DNA of 23,066 nt, taken from Microvirga sp. (GTDB lineage Bacteria > Pseudomonadota > Alphaproteobacteria > Rhizobiales > Beijerinckiaceae). The translations under genes and the position numbers were made by a program. Below, piece after piece: positions 16,930 to 23,066 of the stretch. Every line of letters begins with the position of its first letter. Position 1 is the first letter of the stretch. The stretch covers positions 241,044 through 264,109 of the forward strand of contig JAKOMT010000002.1 in the NCBI GenBank assembly GCA_022241475.1, written 5' to 3'. The notes beneath the pieces are model-generated. The model was given only the letters and a program-made list of their open reading frames with translations, did no database searches and was not told the origin of the DNA.

Positions 16930-17682
16930 TTGCGCGGTCGTTCGATACCCCTCTCCACCCCCCGCCGTTTCATCGCGGATCTGTGCTGGCTCGCGAACCG
17001 CACGCCGATCGGCGTGATCGGGGGGCGCATCAGCGTCGCGAGCGCACTCGCGGCGAGACGGGCGGCGCCCAGGCCCGCGATCCCGCTGTCCCTGTTGTTC
17101 ACCAAGGCTTACGCGATCGTCGCGCGCGAAACGCCGGAATTGCGGCGCAGCTTCGTTCCGTTTCCGTTGGCGCATCTCTACGAGGTCGAGCAGAGCGTCG
17201 CCTCGCTCATGGTCGTGCGCGACTGGAACGGCGAGCAGGCGGCGTTTCCCGCGCGGCTGAAAGATCCGGCGTCGCGGAGCCTGCGCGAACTCGCAGCCGT
17301 TCTCGACGAAGCGCTGTCAGACCCGCCCGAGACCAGCCGGCATTTCGGCAAGCTCGCCCGCCTGTCGCGGCTGCCCACGCTCGCGCGCCGGGCGCTGTGG
17401 CTCTACGGCTTCAATTCCGGACGACAACGGCCGAACTATTTCGGCACGTTCGGCGTCTCGGTGCTCGGGCATCTCGGCGCGGAGATCGTCTATCCGATGT
17501 CGCCCCTGACGAGCTTCGTCTCCTACGGCCCGATCGGCGCGGACGGCTCCGTCGACATCAAGATCAGCTTCGACCACCGCGTCATGGACGGCGGGACGAT
17601 CGCAACGGCGATCAAGCGGCTCGAAGAGGTGCTGAACAGCGAGATCGTCGCGGAGCTGGAGGGATTGGGCTTGACCGCCTGA
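16930..17682 (+). CDS. stand-alone 2-oxoacid dehydrogenase E2-type acyltransferase domain
   Basis: This 250-residue protein has the chloramphenicol-acetyltransferase-like fold of E2 subunits of pyruvate/2-oxoglutarate dehydrogenases, yet no lipoyl domain and no peripheral-subunit-binding domain. The active-site H216-x3-D220-G motif (FDHRVMDGG) is intact, and FGTFGVSVLG (about 158-167) resembles the conserved strand of the catalytic core. PIGPIG-like VSYGPIGADG follows. Family E2 enzymes move acyl from dihydrolipoyl to CoA; a protein with no lipoyl domain must use another acyl carrier or partner. The start is TTG at 16930 with GAGG five bases upstream; no ATG comes early in the frame. It is 49 bases after the FAD oxidoreductase and may share its transcript. 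Confidence 0.8.
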   Translation: MRGRSIPLSTPRRFIADLCWLANRTPIGVIGGRISVASALAARRAAPRPAIPLSLLFTKAYAIVARETPELRRSFVPFPLAHLYEVEQSVASLMVVRDWNGEQAAFPARLKDPASRSLRELAAVLDEALSDPPETSRHFGKLARLSRLPTLARRALWLYGFNSGRQRPNYFGTFGVSVLGHLGAEIVYPMSPLTSFVSYGPIGADGSVDIKISFDHRVMDGGTIATAIKRLEEVLNSEIVAELEGLGLTA

Positions 17683-17737
17683 CCGCGAGACATAACCATG
17701 CATTGCAACGACACTTGGCGATCTGCATGAGGGTTAG

Positions 17738-18178
17738 ATGCCGATCAAAGGTCATCCGACCCAAGGCAGCATCGTGGCGGTCGATTTCTCCGAAGGCTTT
17801 CGTCCGCCGGAAATGGTGAAGCTGCGCCTTGCCGTCGTTCTCTCACCCAACATCAGATCTCGCCCTGGTCTCTGCACCGTCGTTCCTCTTAGTTTGACGG
17901 CGCCCGAACGAGAAACCCCTTTCACCAAGCTGATCAGAATACCGTTCGAGCCACCCGCCCGATGGGGCGATCATGAGCGCTGGGTCAAAGGCGACATGAT
18001 CAACGCGGTTGGGTTTCATCGGGTCGATCTTCGTCGGCTGGGAAAGGCCCGCGACGGAAAGCGCATCTACCAGACCGCCTCCCTTCCCTCCGAGACTTTC
18101 GCGATAGTCAGGCGATGCGTCCTGCATGGATTGGGGCTATCGAGTTTGACAAAGCATCTAGGGACGTCCTTCTATTAG
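17738..18178 (+). CDS. PemK/MazF-like toxin-family protein, no antitoxin seen
   Basis: This 146-residue protein has an N-terminal PemK/MazF-like beta-barrel pattern: GSIVAVDFSEGFRPPEMVKL, then RLAVVLSP and TVVPLSLT. A long insertion (ERETPFTKLIRIPFEPPARW) and GDMINAVGFHRVD follow. MazF proteins are mRNA endoribonucleases, usually neutralised by an antitoxin just upstream. Here only 55 bases separate the gene from the acyltransferase stop, with no antitoxin frame on either side. GAGGG five bases before the ATG is a strong ribosome site. The gene is distinctly poorer in GC (three 60-base rows counted at 58, 52 and 47%, against 63-67% in the neighbouring rows I counted), so it was probably acquired. 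Whether it is a toxin or a tame relative is open. Confidence 0.75.
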   Translation: MPIKGHPTQGSIVAVDFSEGFRPPEMVKLRLAVVLSPNIRSRPGLCTVVPLSLTAPERETPFTKLIRIPFEPPARWGDHERWVKGDMINAVGFHRVDLRRLGKARDGKRIYQTASLPSETFAIVRRCVLHGLGLSSLTKHLGTSFY

Positions 18179-18276
18179 AAGTTAGCGGCTCTGCTCACGT
18201 CATCCGCGCCTAAGACCCCTTCCGGGGCCGCTGGCCTGCCGGGCGAAATCAAGCCTTGGGTCAGCGTCGATATTCA

Positions 18277-18304
18277 GAAAGCCCCGCCTTAGCGCGGGGC
18301 TTTC
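18277..18304. terminator. bidirectional intrinsic terminator
   Basis: GAAAGCCCCGC-CTTAGC-GCGGGGCTTTC is an 11-bp perfect stem with a six-base loop, with T-runs on both sides (TTTCC on +, TTTCTG on -). It lies between the convergent PemK-like gene and the FAD enzyme at 18317. About 100 bases between the PemK-like stop and this hairpin hold no gene I can see. Confidence 0.85.
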
Positions 18305-18316
18305 CATTGAATCACC

Positions 18317-19402
18317 TCAATCCCCCAACGCCCTCACGACCTCGTCCGCGATCGCCAGACAGGAGGTCAGGCCCGGGCTCTCCATTCCGAAGAGGCTCAC
18401 GAGCCGGGGCAGGCCATGATCGGCGGGTCCTTCGATCAGGAAATCGGCGGCCGTCTCCCCCGGCCCCGTGAGCTTGGGGCGGATGCCGGCGTAATCCGGG
18501 ACCAAGACGCCGTCGGGCAGGCCCGGCCAGTAGCGGCGGATCGCGGCGTAAAAGGCGTCGGAGCGCCCGGGATCGACGACGTAATCCTCCTCCGCGATCC
18601 ACTCGACGTCCGGTCCGAAACGCATCCGGCCGGCGAGGTCGAGAGTGACGTGCACGCCGAGGCCTCCGTCGACGGGCGCGGGATAAATCAGCCGCGAGAA
18701 AGCGGGGCGCCCCGAGCAGCCGAAATAGTTGCCCTTGGCGAGGACGAGGCGGGGAATGCGTTCGCGCGGGTAGCCGCGCGTCGCGGCGGCGAGCTTCTGC
18801 GCCCCGAGCGCCGCGGCGTTGACGACGGCGTCGAAGGCCATCGTCTCGCCGGCTACGACGACCTGCCAGCGCCCGCCCTCATGGGCGAGTTCCGTCACGG
18901 GGGAGCCGAGCGCGATCATGCCGCCGCGATCCTCGAGATCGCCCTGCAGGGCGAGCATCAGGGCGTGGCTGTCGATGACGCCCGTCTCCGGGCTCCACAG
19001 CGCGGCGACGCAGGACAGGGCGGGCTCCATCGCCATGGCCTCGCGCCCGTCGAGCAGGCGCAGGTTCTCCACGCCGTTGATTTCGCCCTGGCGGGCGATG
19101 GTCTCGATCTTGGCGCGCTCGCGCTCGTCCGTCGCGACGATGAGCTTGCCGGGCTTGCCGTGGGGCACGCCGTGACTGGCGCAGAAATCATAGAGACGCC
19201 TGCGCCCCTCGACGCACAGCCTGGCGCGCAGCGATCCGCCGGGGTAATACATCCCGGCGTGGATCACCTCGCTGTTGCGCGACGAGACGCCCGATCCGAT
19301 CAGCGGCGTCGCCTCGGCGACGACGACCTCGTGGCTGGCGAGCGCGAGAGCCCGCGCCGAAGCAAGCCCGATGACGCCCGCGCCGACGACGAGTATCTCC
19401 AT
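18317..19402 (-). CDS. FAD-dependent oxidoreductase, L-2-hydroxyglutarate oxidase-like
   Basis: This 361-residue DAO-family enzyme has the FAD fold G7-A-G9-V-I-G12 at its start. SSRNSEVIHAGMYYPGGSLR (about residues 40-59) is the hallmark of L2HGDH/LhgO enzymes, which oxidise L-2-hydroxyglutarate to 2-oxoglutarate. HVTLDLAGRMRFGPDVEW is also shared with that group. Some relatives are instead glycerol-3-phosphate or amino acid oxidases, so the substrate is an inference. No membrane segment is seen; members are peripheral membrane or cytosolic. GGAGG lies eight bases before the ATG at 19402. It follows ppa on the - strand with a 37-base gap. Confidence 0.87.
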   Translation of the reverse strand: MEILVVGAGVIGLASARALALASHEVVVAEATPLIGSGVSSRNSEVIHAGMYYPGGSLRARLCVEGRRRLYDFCASHGVPHGKPGKLIVATDERERAKIETIARQGEINGVENLRLLDGREAMAMEPALSCVAALWSPETGVIDSHALMLALQGDLEDRGGMIALGSPVTELAHEGGRWQVVVAGETMAFDAVVNAAALGAQKLAAATRGYPRERIPRLVLAKGNYFGCSGRPAFSRLIYPAPVDGGLGVHVTLDLAGRMRFGPDVEWIAEEDYVVDPGRSDAFYAAIRRYWPGLPDGVLVPDYAGIRPKLTGPGETAADFLIEGPADHGLPRLVSLFGMESPGLTSCLAIADEVVRALGD

Positions 19403-19439
19403 GCCGCTCGCCTCCCCCCGACGTTGAACCCGGACGGCG

Positions 19440-19973
19440 TCAACCCGACTTGCCGGCCCGATCGATCGCTTCGGAAATCATCCGGCGCGCTTCCTCGGCG
19501 TCGCCCCAGCGCACGATCTTCACCCATTTGTTGGGTTCGAGATCCTTGTAGTGGGCGAAGAAGTGCTCGATCTGCTGCAACGTGATGTCGGGCAGGTCCT
19601 GCGCGTTCTTGACCGTCTCGTAGCGGCGCGTCAGCTTCGTCGTCGGGACGGCGATGATCTTCTCGTCCTGCCCCGCCTCGTCCTCCATGATCAGCACGCC
19701 GACCGGGCGCACGGCGATCACGGCTCCGGGCACGATCGCCCGCGTGTTCGCCACGAGCACGTCGCACGGGTCGCCGTCGCCGGAAAGCGTGTGCGGGATG
19801 AACCCGTAATTCCCGGGATAGCGCATGGACGTGTAGAGGAAGCGGTCGACGACGAGCGTGCCGGCTTCCTTGTCGACCTCATACTTGATCGGCTCGCCGC
19901 CGATCGGAACCTCGATGATGACGTTGACTTCGTGAGGAGGGTTGGCGCCGATCGATACGGCTTCGATACGCAT
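19440..19973 (-). CDS. ppa: inorganic pyrophosphatase (family I)
   Basis: The enzyme hydrolyses pyrophosphate in the cytosol and so pulls biosynthetic reactions forward. The 177-residue protein matches bacterial family I in length. The signature D66-G-D68-P-C-D71 is present, with Asp98 and Asp103 also matching the Mg2+ site of the E. coli enzyme (D65, D67, D70, D97, D102). [19 protein letters not shown] is the surrounding pattern. GGAG lies nine bases before the ATG. It is the first gene of a possible two-gene unit with the FAD enzyme downstream. Confidence 0.96.
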   Translation of the reverse strand: MRIEAVSIGANPPHEVNVIIEVPIGGEPIKYEVDKEAGTLVVDRFLYTSMRYPGNYGFIPHTLSGDGDPCDVLVANTRAIVPGAVIAVRPVGVLIMEDEAGQDEKIIAVPTTKLTRRYETVKNAQDLPDITLQQIEHFFAHYKDLEPNKWVKIVRWGDAEEARRMISEAIDRAGKSG

Positions 19974-20066
19974 GGTGTCGTGCTCCGGGATGGCTCAGCG
20001 GCAAAGCCGCGTTTTCCTAACGGCTCGCGCCCGCAGGGGCAAGGCGCGCTTTAGTCCAGACGGATC

Positions 20067-20077
20067 GGCGCGGCGCC
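20067..20077. repeat. short GC palindrome abutting the DUF3429 stop
   Basis: GGCGC-G-GCGCC lies directly next to the stop codon of the DUF3429 gene (20078-20080). It is short and could be chance; listed because two other genes in the window show the same layout. Confidence 0.2.
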
Positions 20078-20527
20078 TCAGCCCGCGATCCAGGCGAGGA
20101 CGAGCGCCGCGCCGGCGGCGCCCGCGAGGATGAGGCGCAGACGCCCGAACCATTCCGGCGCGGTTTCGCGGCACGCCATCCCGTAATCGAGAAGACCGGC
20201 TGCGATCGTGAGCGCCGCGAGCGCGCCGATCTGCGCGCCCTGCGGCAGGAGCAGCGAGGCCCAGGCCAGCAGCGAGGGAACGACGGAGATCACGTATTCG
20301 CGCCGCGCGGGCTCCTGCTCGGGAGCGAGGACGGCCACGCCCCAGCGGACGCCGCCGGTGAACGAGAGGATCACGGCGGCGTACGCCGCCAGCGCGAAGC
20401 GCACGCTGTCTTGCGGGTATCCCGCGGTGACGCCGGTGACGAGGGCGAGAGCGAGGATCCAGAACGGCGCGAGGCCGGCGGCGCCGAGAACGAGCGGAGT
20501 ACGGGGGATGGGGCTTTGGGCGATCAT
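20078..20527 (-). CDS. DUF3429 family membrane protein
   Basis: This 149-residue inner-membrane protein has about five hydrophobic segments (residues 12-32, 43-58, 77-92, 97-112 and 130-147). The DUF3429 pattern is visible: LVLGAAGLAPFW at the start, ILSFTGGVRWG in the middle, and SVVPSLLAWASLLLP after it. The family's role is not established. The frame opens upstream to 20587, but the ATG at 20527 gives a compact start just before the conserved region. It is likely single-gene, with ppa downstream in the same direction after 104 bases. Confidence 0.85.
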   Translation of the reverse strand: MIAQSPIPRTPLVLGAAGLAPFWILALALVTGVTAGYPQDSVRFALAAYAAVILSFTGGVRWGVAVLAPEQEPARREYVISVVPSLLAWASLLLPQGAQIGALAALTIAAGLLDYGMACRETAPEWFGRLRLILAGAAGAALVLAWIAG

Positions 20528-20632
20528 GACGCTCGACGGTTCGGTGAGGGGCCTCGCCACACTTAACGCGTAGGGCCGCGCTTGCAAGCCGTCGGCTGGT
20601 CATCGTCCGATGTTTGGCTCGAAACCGCGCAC

Positions 20633-21418
20633 TCAATCGCGGCGGAACACCACCGTCGCGAGCCAGCCGAACAGCAGCGCCATGAACGCCGTGGCCGCGC
20701 CGTAGGCGAAACTGTTGGTTTCGGCCAGCGTGGTGATCTGCTGCTCGAAGCCGGTCTTCACCAATTCGAAATTCGTCCGGTCGCGGGCGATCGGCACGCC
20801 GTCGGCGAACAGGAACACCTCCACCTCGTAATTCCCGGTCGGCGCTTCGGCGGAGAGCGGAATCGCGGCGCGGAAGATCGTCGGGTTGATGAAGGTGACG
20901 CCGCGATCGACTTGCAGATACAGACCGGCCCGCGTGCGCAGCCGCACCAGCGCCTCGCGGAAACGCGCGTCGCCGGGCAAGGCCGGCTCGGCCCCGGTCT
21001 CCGGCTCGAACACCATGTCGGCCCCCAGCCGAAGGCGCCCGCGCATGATCTCGGCCGTCAATTCGCCGAGCGGCCGCGACGTCAGGAGCGCGTAGTAGGA
21101 CGGGATCTCGGCGAATTTCGTCTGGGTGCGGTTGATCCAGATCGGCCCCAGCCGCTCCTTCTCCCGGACGGTCAGCACCTGCTGGCGCGGCCCGCGCACC
21201 GCGATCACCGCGTCGTAGCCTGAGGCGCGGGCGATGGTCTGGGCGTCGCGCTGGACGGCGCCGAAGACGACGACCTGCGAGCCGGTATAGTTCGAGCTGA
21301 TCTGCACCTGATGGCTCGACAAGGAGGTCACCAGAGTCTCGGCCCGCGCCTGCGCGACGGCGAGAACCAGACAGGCGGCGGTGAAGAGCGGGGTGAGCGG
21401 GTTCAGGAACGCGCGCAT
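20633..21418 (-). CDS. TIGR02186 family membrane protein
   Basis: This 261-residue protein matches the alphaproteobacterial TIGR02186 (Alph_Pro_TM) family. A signal peptide ends near ARA|ET (about residue 26), a long periplasmic part follows, and a single C-terminal membrane helix (about 236-257) is followed by FRRD in the cytosol. SSHQVQISSNYTGSQVVVFGA (split here as its core SSNYTG) resembles a family-conserved beta strand. Function is unknown. Its ATG lies one base after the stop of the TauE/SafE gene upstream in transcription, with GGGGGA as ribosome site, so the two are almost surely cotranscribed and may work together at the membrane. Confidence 0.88.
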   Translation of the reverse strand: MRAFLNPLTPLFTAACLVLAVAQARAETLVTSLSSHQVQISSNYTGSQVVVFGAVQRDAQTIARASGYDAVIAVRGPRQQVLTVREKERLGPIWINRTQTKFAEIPSYYALLTSRPLGELTAEIMRGRLRLGADMVFEPETGAEPALPGDARFREALVRLRTRAGLYLQVDRGVTFINPTIFRAAIPLSAEAPTGNYEVEVFLFADGVPIARDRTNFELVKTGFEQQITTLAETNSFAYGAATAFMALLFGWLATVVFRRD

Positions 21419-21419
21419 A

Positions 21420-22340
21420 TCATTCCCCCGTCACGGCGATCGAGAAGGGCTCCGAGGGGCGGACCACGAGTTCGACCGCGAAGCGCACGCCGACGCCTAG
21501 AATCAGAAGGGCGAGCAGGAAGCGGAACAGATCCGCCCGCAGATACCGTCCCGCGCGCGCGCCGAACTGCGCGCCGAACACGCCCCCGACGATCAGGATC
21601 AGCGCCAGCACCGCGTCGACGGCCTGATTGGCGATCGCGTGCAGGAACAGGGCCGCCATCGTCGCCCACAGGATCTGGAACTGCGACGTTCCCACGACGA
21701 TGGCGGTCGGCACCCGGAAGACGTAGAGCAGCACGGGCACCATGATGAAGCCGCCGCCGATGCCGAGCACCGCGCCGGCGAATCCGACGAAAAAGGCGAT
21801 GCCGAGCAGCGGTATGACGCTCGCGTAGAGATGCGATCGGTGGAAGCGCATGCGCAGTGGCAGGCCGAGATACGCCGGATGCTCTCCCGCGCGCCGGCGC
21901 GGACGAGCCTTGCCCTTGTGCTGCGACCAGAACTCCTTGACGCTCTCGCGCAACATCAATCCGCCGACGACGGTGAAGAGCGTGACGTAGGAGACGACGA
22001 TCACGAGATCGAGTTGGCCGGCGCGCCTCACGGCGGCGAAGAACCAGACGCCGAGGCCCGTGCCAACGAGGCCGCCGGCGGTCAGGAGCGCCGCGAGCTT
22101 GACGTCTAGCGCGTTGCGCCGAAGCGCCGACAAGGCGCTCGTCGTCGAGGACGCGACGATCTGCGCGGTCTGGGTCGCCACCGCCACGGCCGGGGGGATG
22201 CCGAGGAAGATCAGAAGGGGCGTCATCAGGAAGCCGCCGCCGATCCCGAAAAGGCCCGACACGAAGCCGACCGCCGCCCCAAGGCCCAGCAGGACGAACA
22301 CGTCCACCGACATTTCGGCGATGGGGAGATAAACCTGCAC
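21420..22340 (-). CDS. TauE/SafE family sulfite/anion exporter-like permease
   Basis: This 306-residue inner-membrane protein has two related halves, each with GIGGGF: GFVSGLFGIGGGFLMTPLL near residues 26-44, and GFAGAVLGIGGGFIMVPVL near 184-202. That inverted repeat is the TauE/SafE signature, with about eight hydrophobic segments. Members export or import small organic or sulfur anions (sulfoacetate, sulfite); the substrate here is unknown. I chose GTG at 22340 (V-Q-V-Y-L-P-I-A-E), with AGGTGG upstream and a start resembling relatives; TTG at 22364 and ATG at 22313 are alternatives. The loop at about 146-162 is basic and hydrophilic (QHKGKARPRRRAG). TIGR02186 follows after one base. Confidence 0.92.
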   Translation of the reverse strand: MQVYLPIAEMSVDVFVLLGLGAAVGFVSGLFGIGGGFLMTPLLIFLGIPPAVAVATQTAQIVASSTTSALSALRRNALDVKLAALLTAGGLVGTGLGVWFFAAVRRAGQLDLVIVVSYVTLFTVVGGLMLRESVKEFWSQHKGKARPRRRAGEHPAYLGLPLRMRFHRSHLYASVIPLLGIAFFVGFAGAVLGIGGGFIMVPVLLYVFRVPTAIVVGTSQFQILWATMAALFLHAIANQAVDAVLALILIVGGVFGAQFGARAGRYLRADLFRFLLALLILGVGVRFAVELVVRPSEPFSIAVTGE

Positions 22341-22461
22341 CGGACGACCACCTTCCGCGGCCAACTTACAAGCGAATGCGGCGGCGGAATCAAGTCCCGC
22401 CGCCCTCGCCTGCTCATTTCATTGCGCCGTTGCGCCAATATGACGACGCGACGACCGCACG

Positions 22462-22484
22462 GCGGCGCGCGAACGCCGCGCCGC
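22462..22484. promoter_or_regulatory. GC hairpin directly after the Sel1-repeat gene stop
   Basis: GCGGCGCG and CGCGCCGC form an 8-bp stem around a seven-base loop, abutting the stop at 22485-22487. No T-run follows on the - strand, so it is not a standard intrinsic terminator. It may stabilise the transcript end. Confidence 0.35.
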
Positions 22485-23066
22485 TCAGCCTGCGAATCCG
22501 GGCGTTCCCGCCTGACGCGCCGAACGATCGTCGACGACGGCGCCGGGAAAGGCGACCTCATTGGCCTCGGGGCGCGGAATTTCGGGGCGCCAGGTTTCGG
22601 CTTTAGCCTTGGCCATCGCCAGCGCGCGCTCGTCGAGGCGGGAGGCCACCTCGTCGCGCTTGCCGGCGGCGTCCTCGTCGCCCTGCTGCGCGGCGATCGC
22701 GAACCAGGCGTAGGATTCCTCCAGATTTTGATCGGCGCCGAGCCCGCGCGCGAGCAGGACCGCGAGGTTGTACTGGCTGTCGCGAACGCCGTGCTCTGCC
22801 GCGCGACGGAACCAGTTGAGCGCGGCTGCGTAATCGGGCCCGCCGTTGACGCCCTCGGCGAGGAGAACCGCGAGATTGTGCATGGCGCGCGCGTTGCCGC
22901 TCTCGGCGGCGCGCTCGTACCACAGGGTCGCGAGCGCGAAGTCGCGCGTGACGCCGATGCCCTTCTCGTAGTGATTGCCGATGCGGAACTGGGCGGGCAC
23001 GAGCCCGTGGGCGGCGGCGCGCTCGAAGAGCTTGGCCGCGAGCGCGGGATCCCGGGTCATGCCGCG
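22485..23066 (-). CDS. Sel1-repeat protein, C-terminal part (runs off right edge)
   Basis: The frame stays open to the right edge (RGMTRDPALAAKLFE...), so the 193 residues seen are the C-terminus of a longer protein. Four Sel1-like (TPR-like) repeats of about 36 residues are visible, with AAKLFERAAAHG, ALATLWYERAAESGN, AALNWFRRAAEHG and SYAWFAIAAQQGD marking each helix pair. A basic helix (LDERALAMAKAKAETW) and a proline-rich tail follow. Large alphaproteobacterial proteins such as the PodJ-like polar localisation factors end in this way, and that is my best guess; exopolysaccharide regulators and other Sel1 proteins are alternatives. The ATG at 23060 is probably internal. Confidence 0.8.
   Translation of the reverse strand, partial: RGMTRDPALAAKLFERAAAHGLVPAQFRIGNHYEKGIGVTRDFALATLWYERAAESGNARAMHNLAVLLAEGVNGGPDYAAALNWFRRAAEHGVRDSQYNLAVLLARGLGADQNLEESYAWFAIAAQQGDEDAAGKRDEVASRLDERALAMAKAKAETWRPEIPRPEANEVAFPGAVVDDRSARQAGTPGFAG

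Noticed and set aside
13752..17105. A 1117-codon open frame on the - strand across GNAT, cimA and the FAD oxidoreductase
   Set aside because: It is antisense to three or four well-supported genes with known motifs. Its translation is rich in Arg, Ala, Asp and Gly with no domain, as expected from the antisense frame of GC-rich coding DNA.
18179..18276. Possible antitoxin or small RNA gene after the PemK-like gene
   Set aside because: No open frame of useful length and no structure beyond a 4-bp stem (CCCC-TTCC-GGGG) was found.

Overview
The window is GC-rich bacterial chromosome, roughly 65-70% G+C by eye. It carries mostly core genes, packed tightly on both strands. Several contents point to an alphaproteobacterium, most likely Hyphomicrobiales (Rhizobiales). 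These are a cytochrome bc1 assembly chaperone followed by yceD/plsX/fabH/ihfA/merR in one run, a eukaryote-like NADP isocitrate dehydrogenase, a TIGR02186/TauE pair, and a C-terminal Sel1-repeat fragment resembling large alphaproteobacterial polar or cell-cycle proteins. The genus cannot be resolved from the sequence alone. I found no rRNA, tRNA, CRISPR array, insertion sequence or prophage gene.

Layout. Positions 1-554 (-) hold the N-terminal part of an alpha/beta hydrolase that runs off the left edge; its partner at 732-1316 (+) is divergent and encodes a flavodoxin-fold NAD(P)H oxidoreductase. A cation diffusion facilitator (1418-2332, +) converges on a lipoprotein L,D-transpeptidase (2420-3004, -) across a shared terminator. 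From 7363 down to 3195 (-) lies one six-gene run: bc1 chaperone, yceD (DUF177), plsX, fabH, ihfA, and a MerR-type regulator. It joins membrane lipid precursor synthesis, respiratory complex assembly and nucleoid/transcription functions. A BamE-like lipoprotein (7475-7927, +) is divergent from this run and converges on a membrane-anchored LtaS/sulfatase-like hydrolase (7935-9632, -).

From 9932 the + strand carries icd with a textbook terminator, a small secreted coiled-coil protein, cysS, a GNAT acetyltransferase and cimA (R-citramalate synthase). After these come a DAO-family FAD oxidoreductase, a free-standing E2-type acyltransferase without lipoyl domains, and a solo PemK/MazF-like gene in a lower-GC patch. 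A bidirectional terminator at about 18290 separates these from a - strand block: an L-2-hydroxyglutarate-oxidase-like FAD enzyme, ppa, a DUF3429 membrane protein, a TIGR02186 membrane protein, a TauE/SafE permease, and a Sel1-repeat protein cut by the right edge.

Most of the window is housekeeping. The points that deserve a second look are a perfect 14-bp palindrome just upstream of the icd ribosome binding site and a CtrA/DnaA-like inverted repeat upstream of the L,D-transpeptidase. Others are the non-standard metal-site residues of the CDF transporter, the insertion and compositional break in cysS, the orphan E2-type acyltransferase, and the antitoxin-less PemK-like gene. I did not find a convincing, wholly new multi-gene system.
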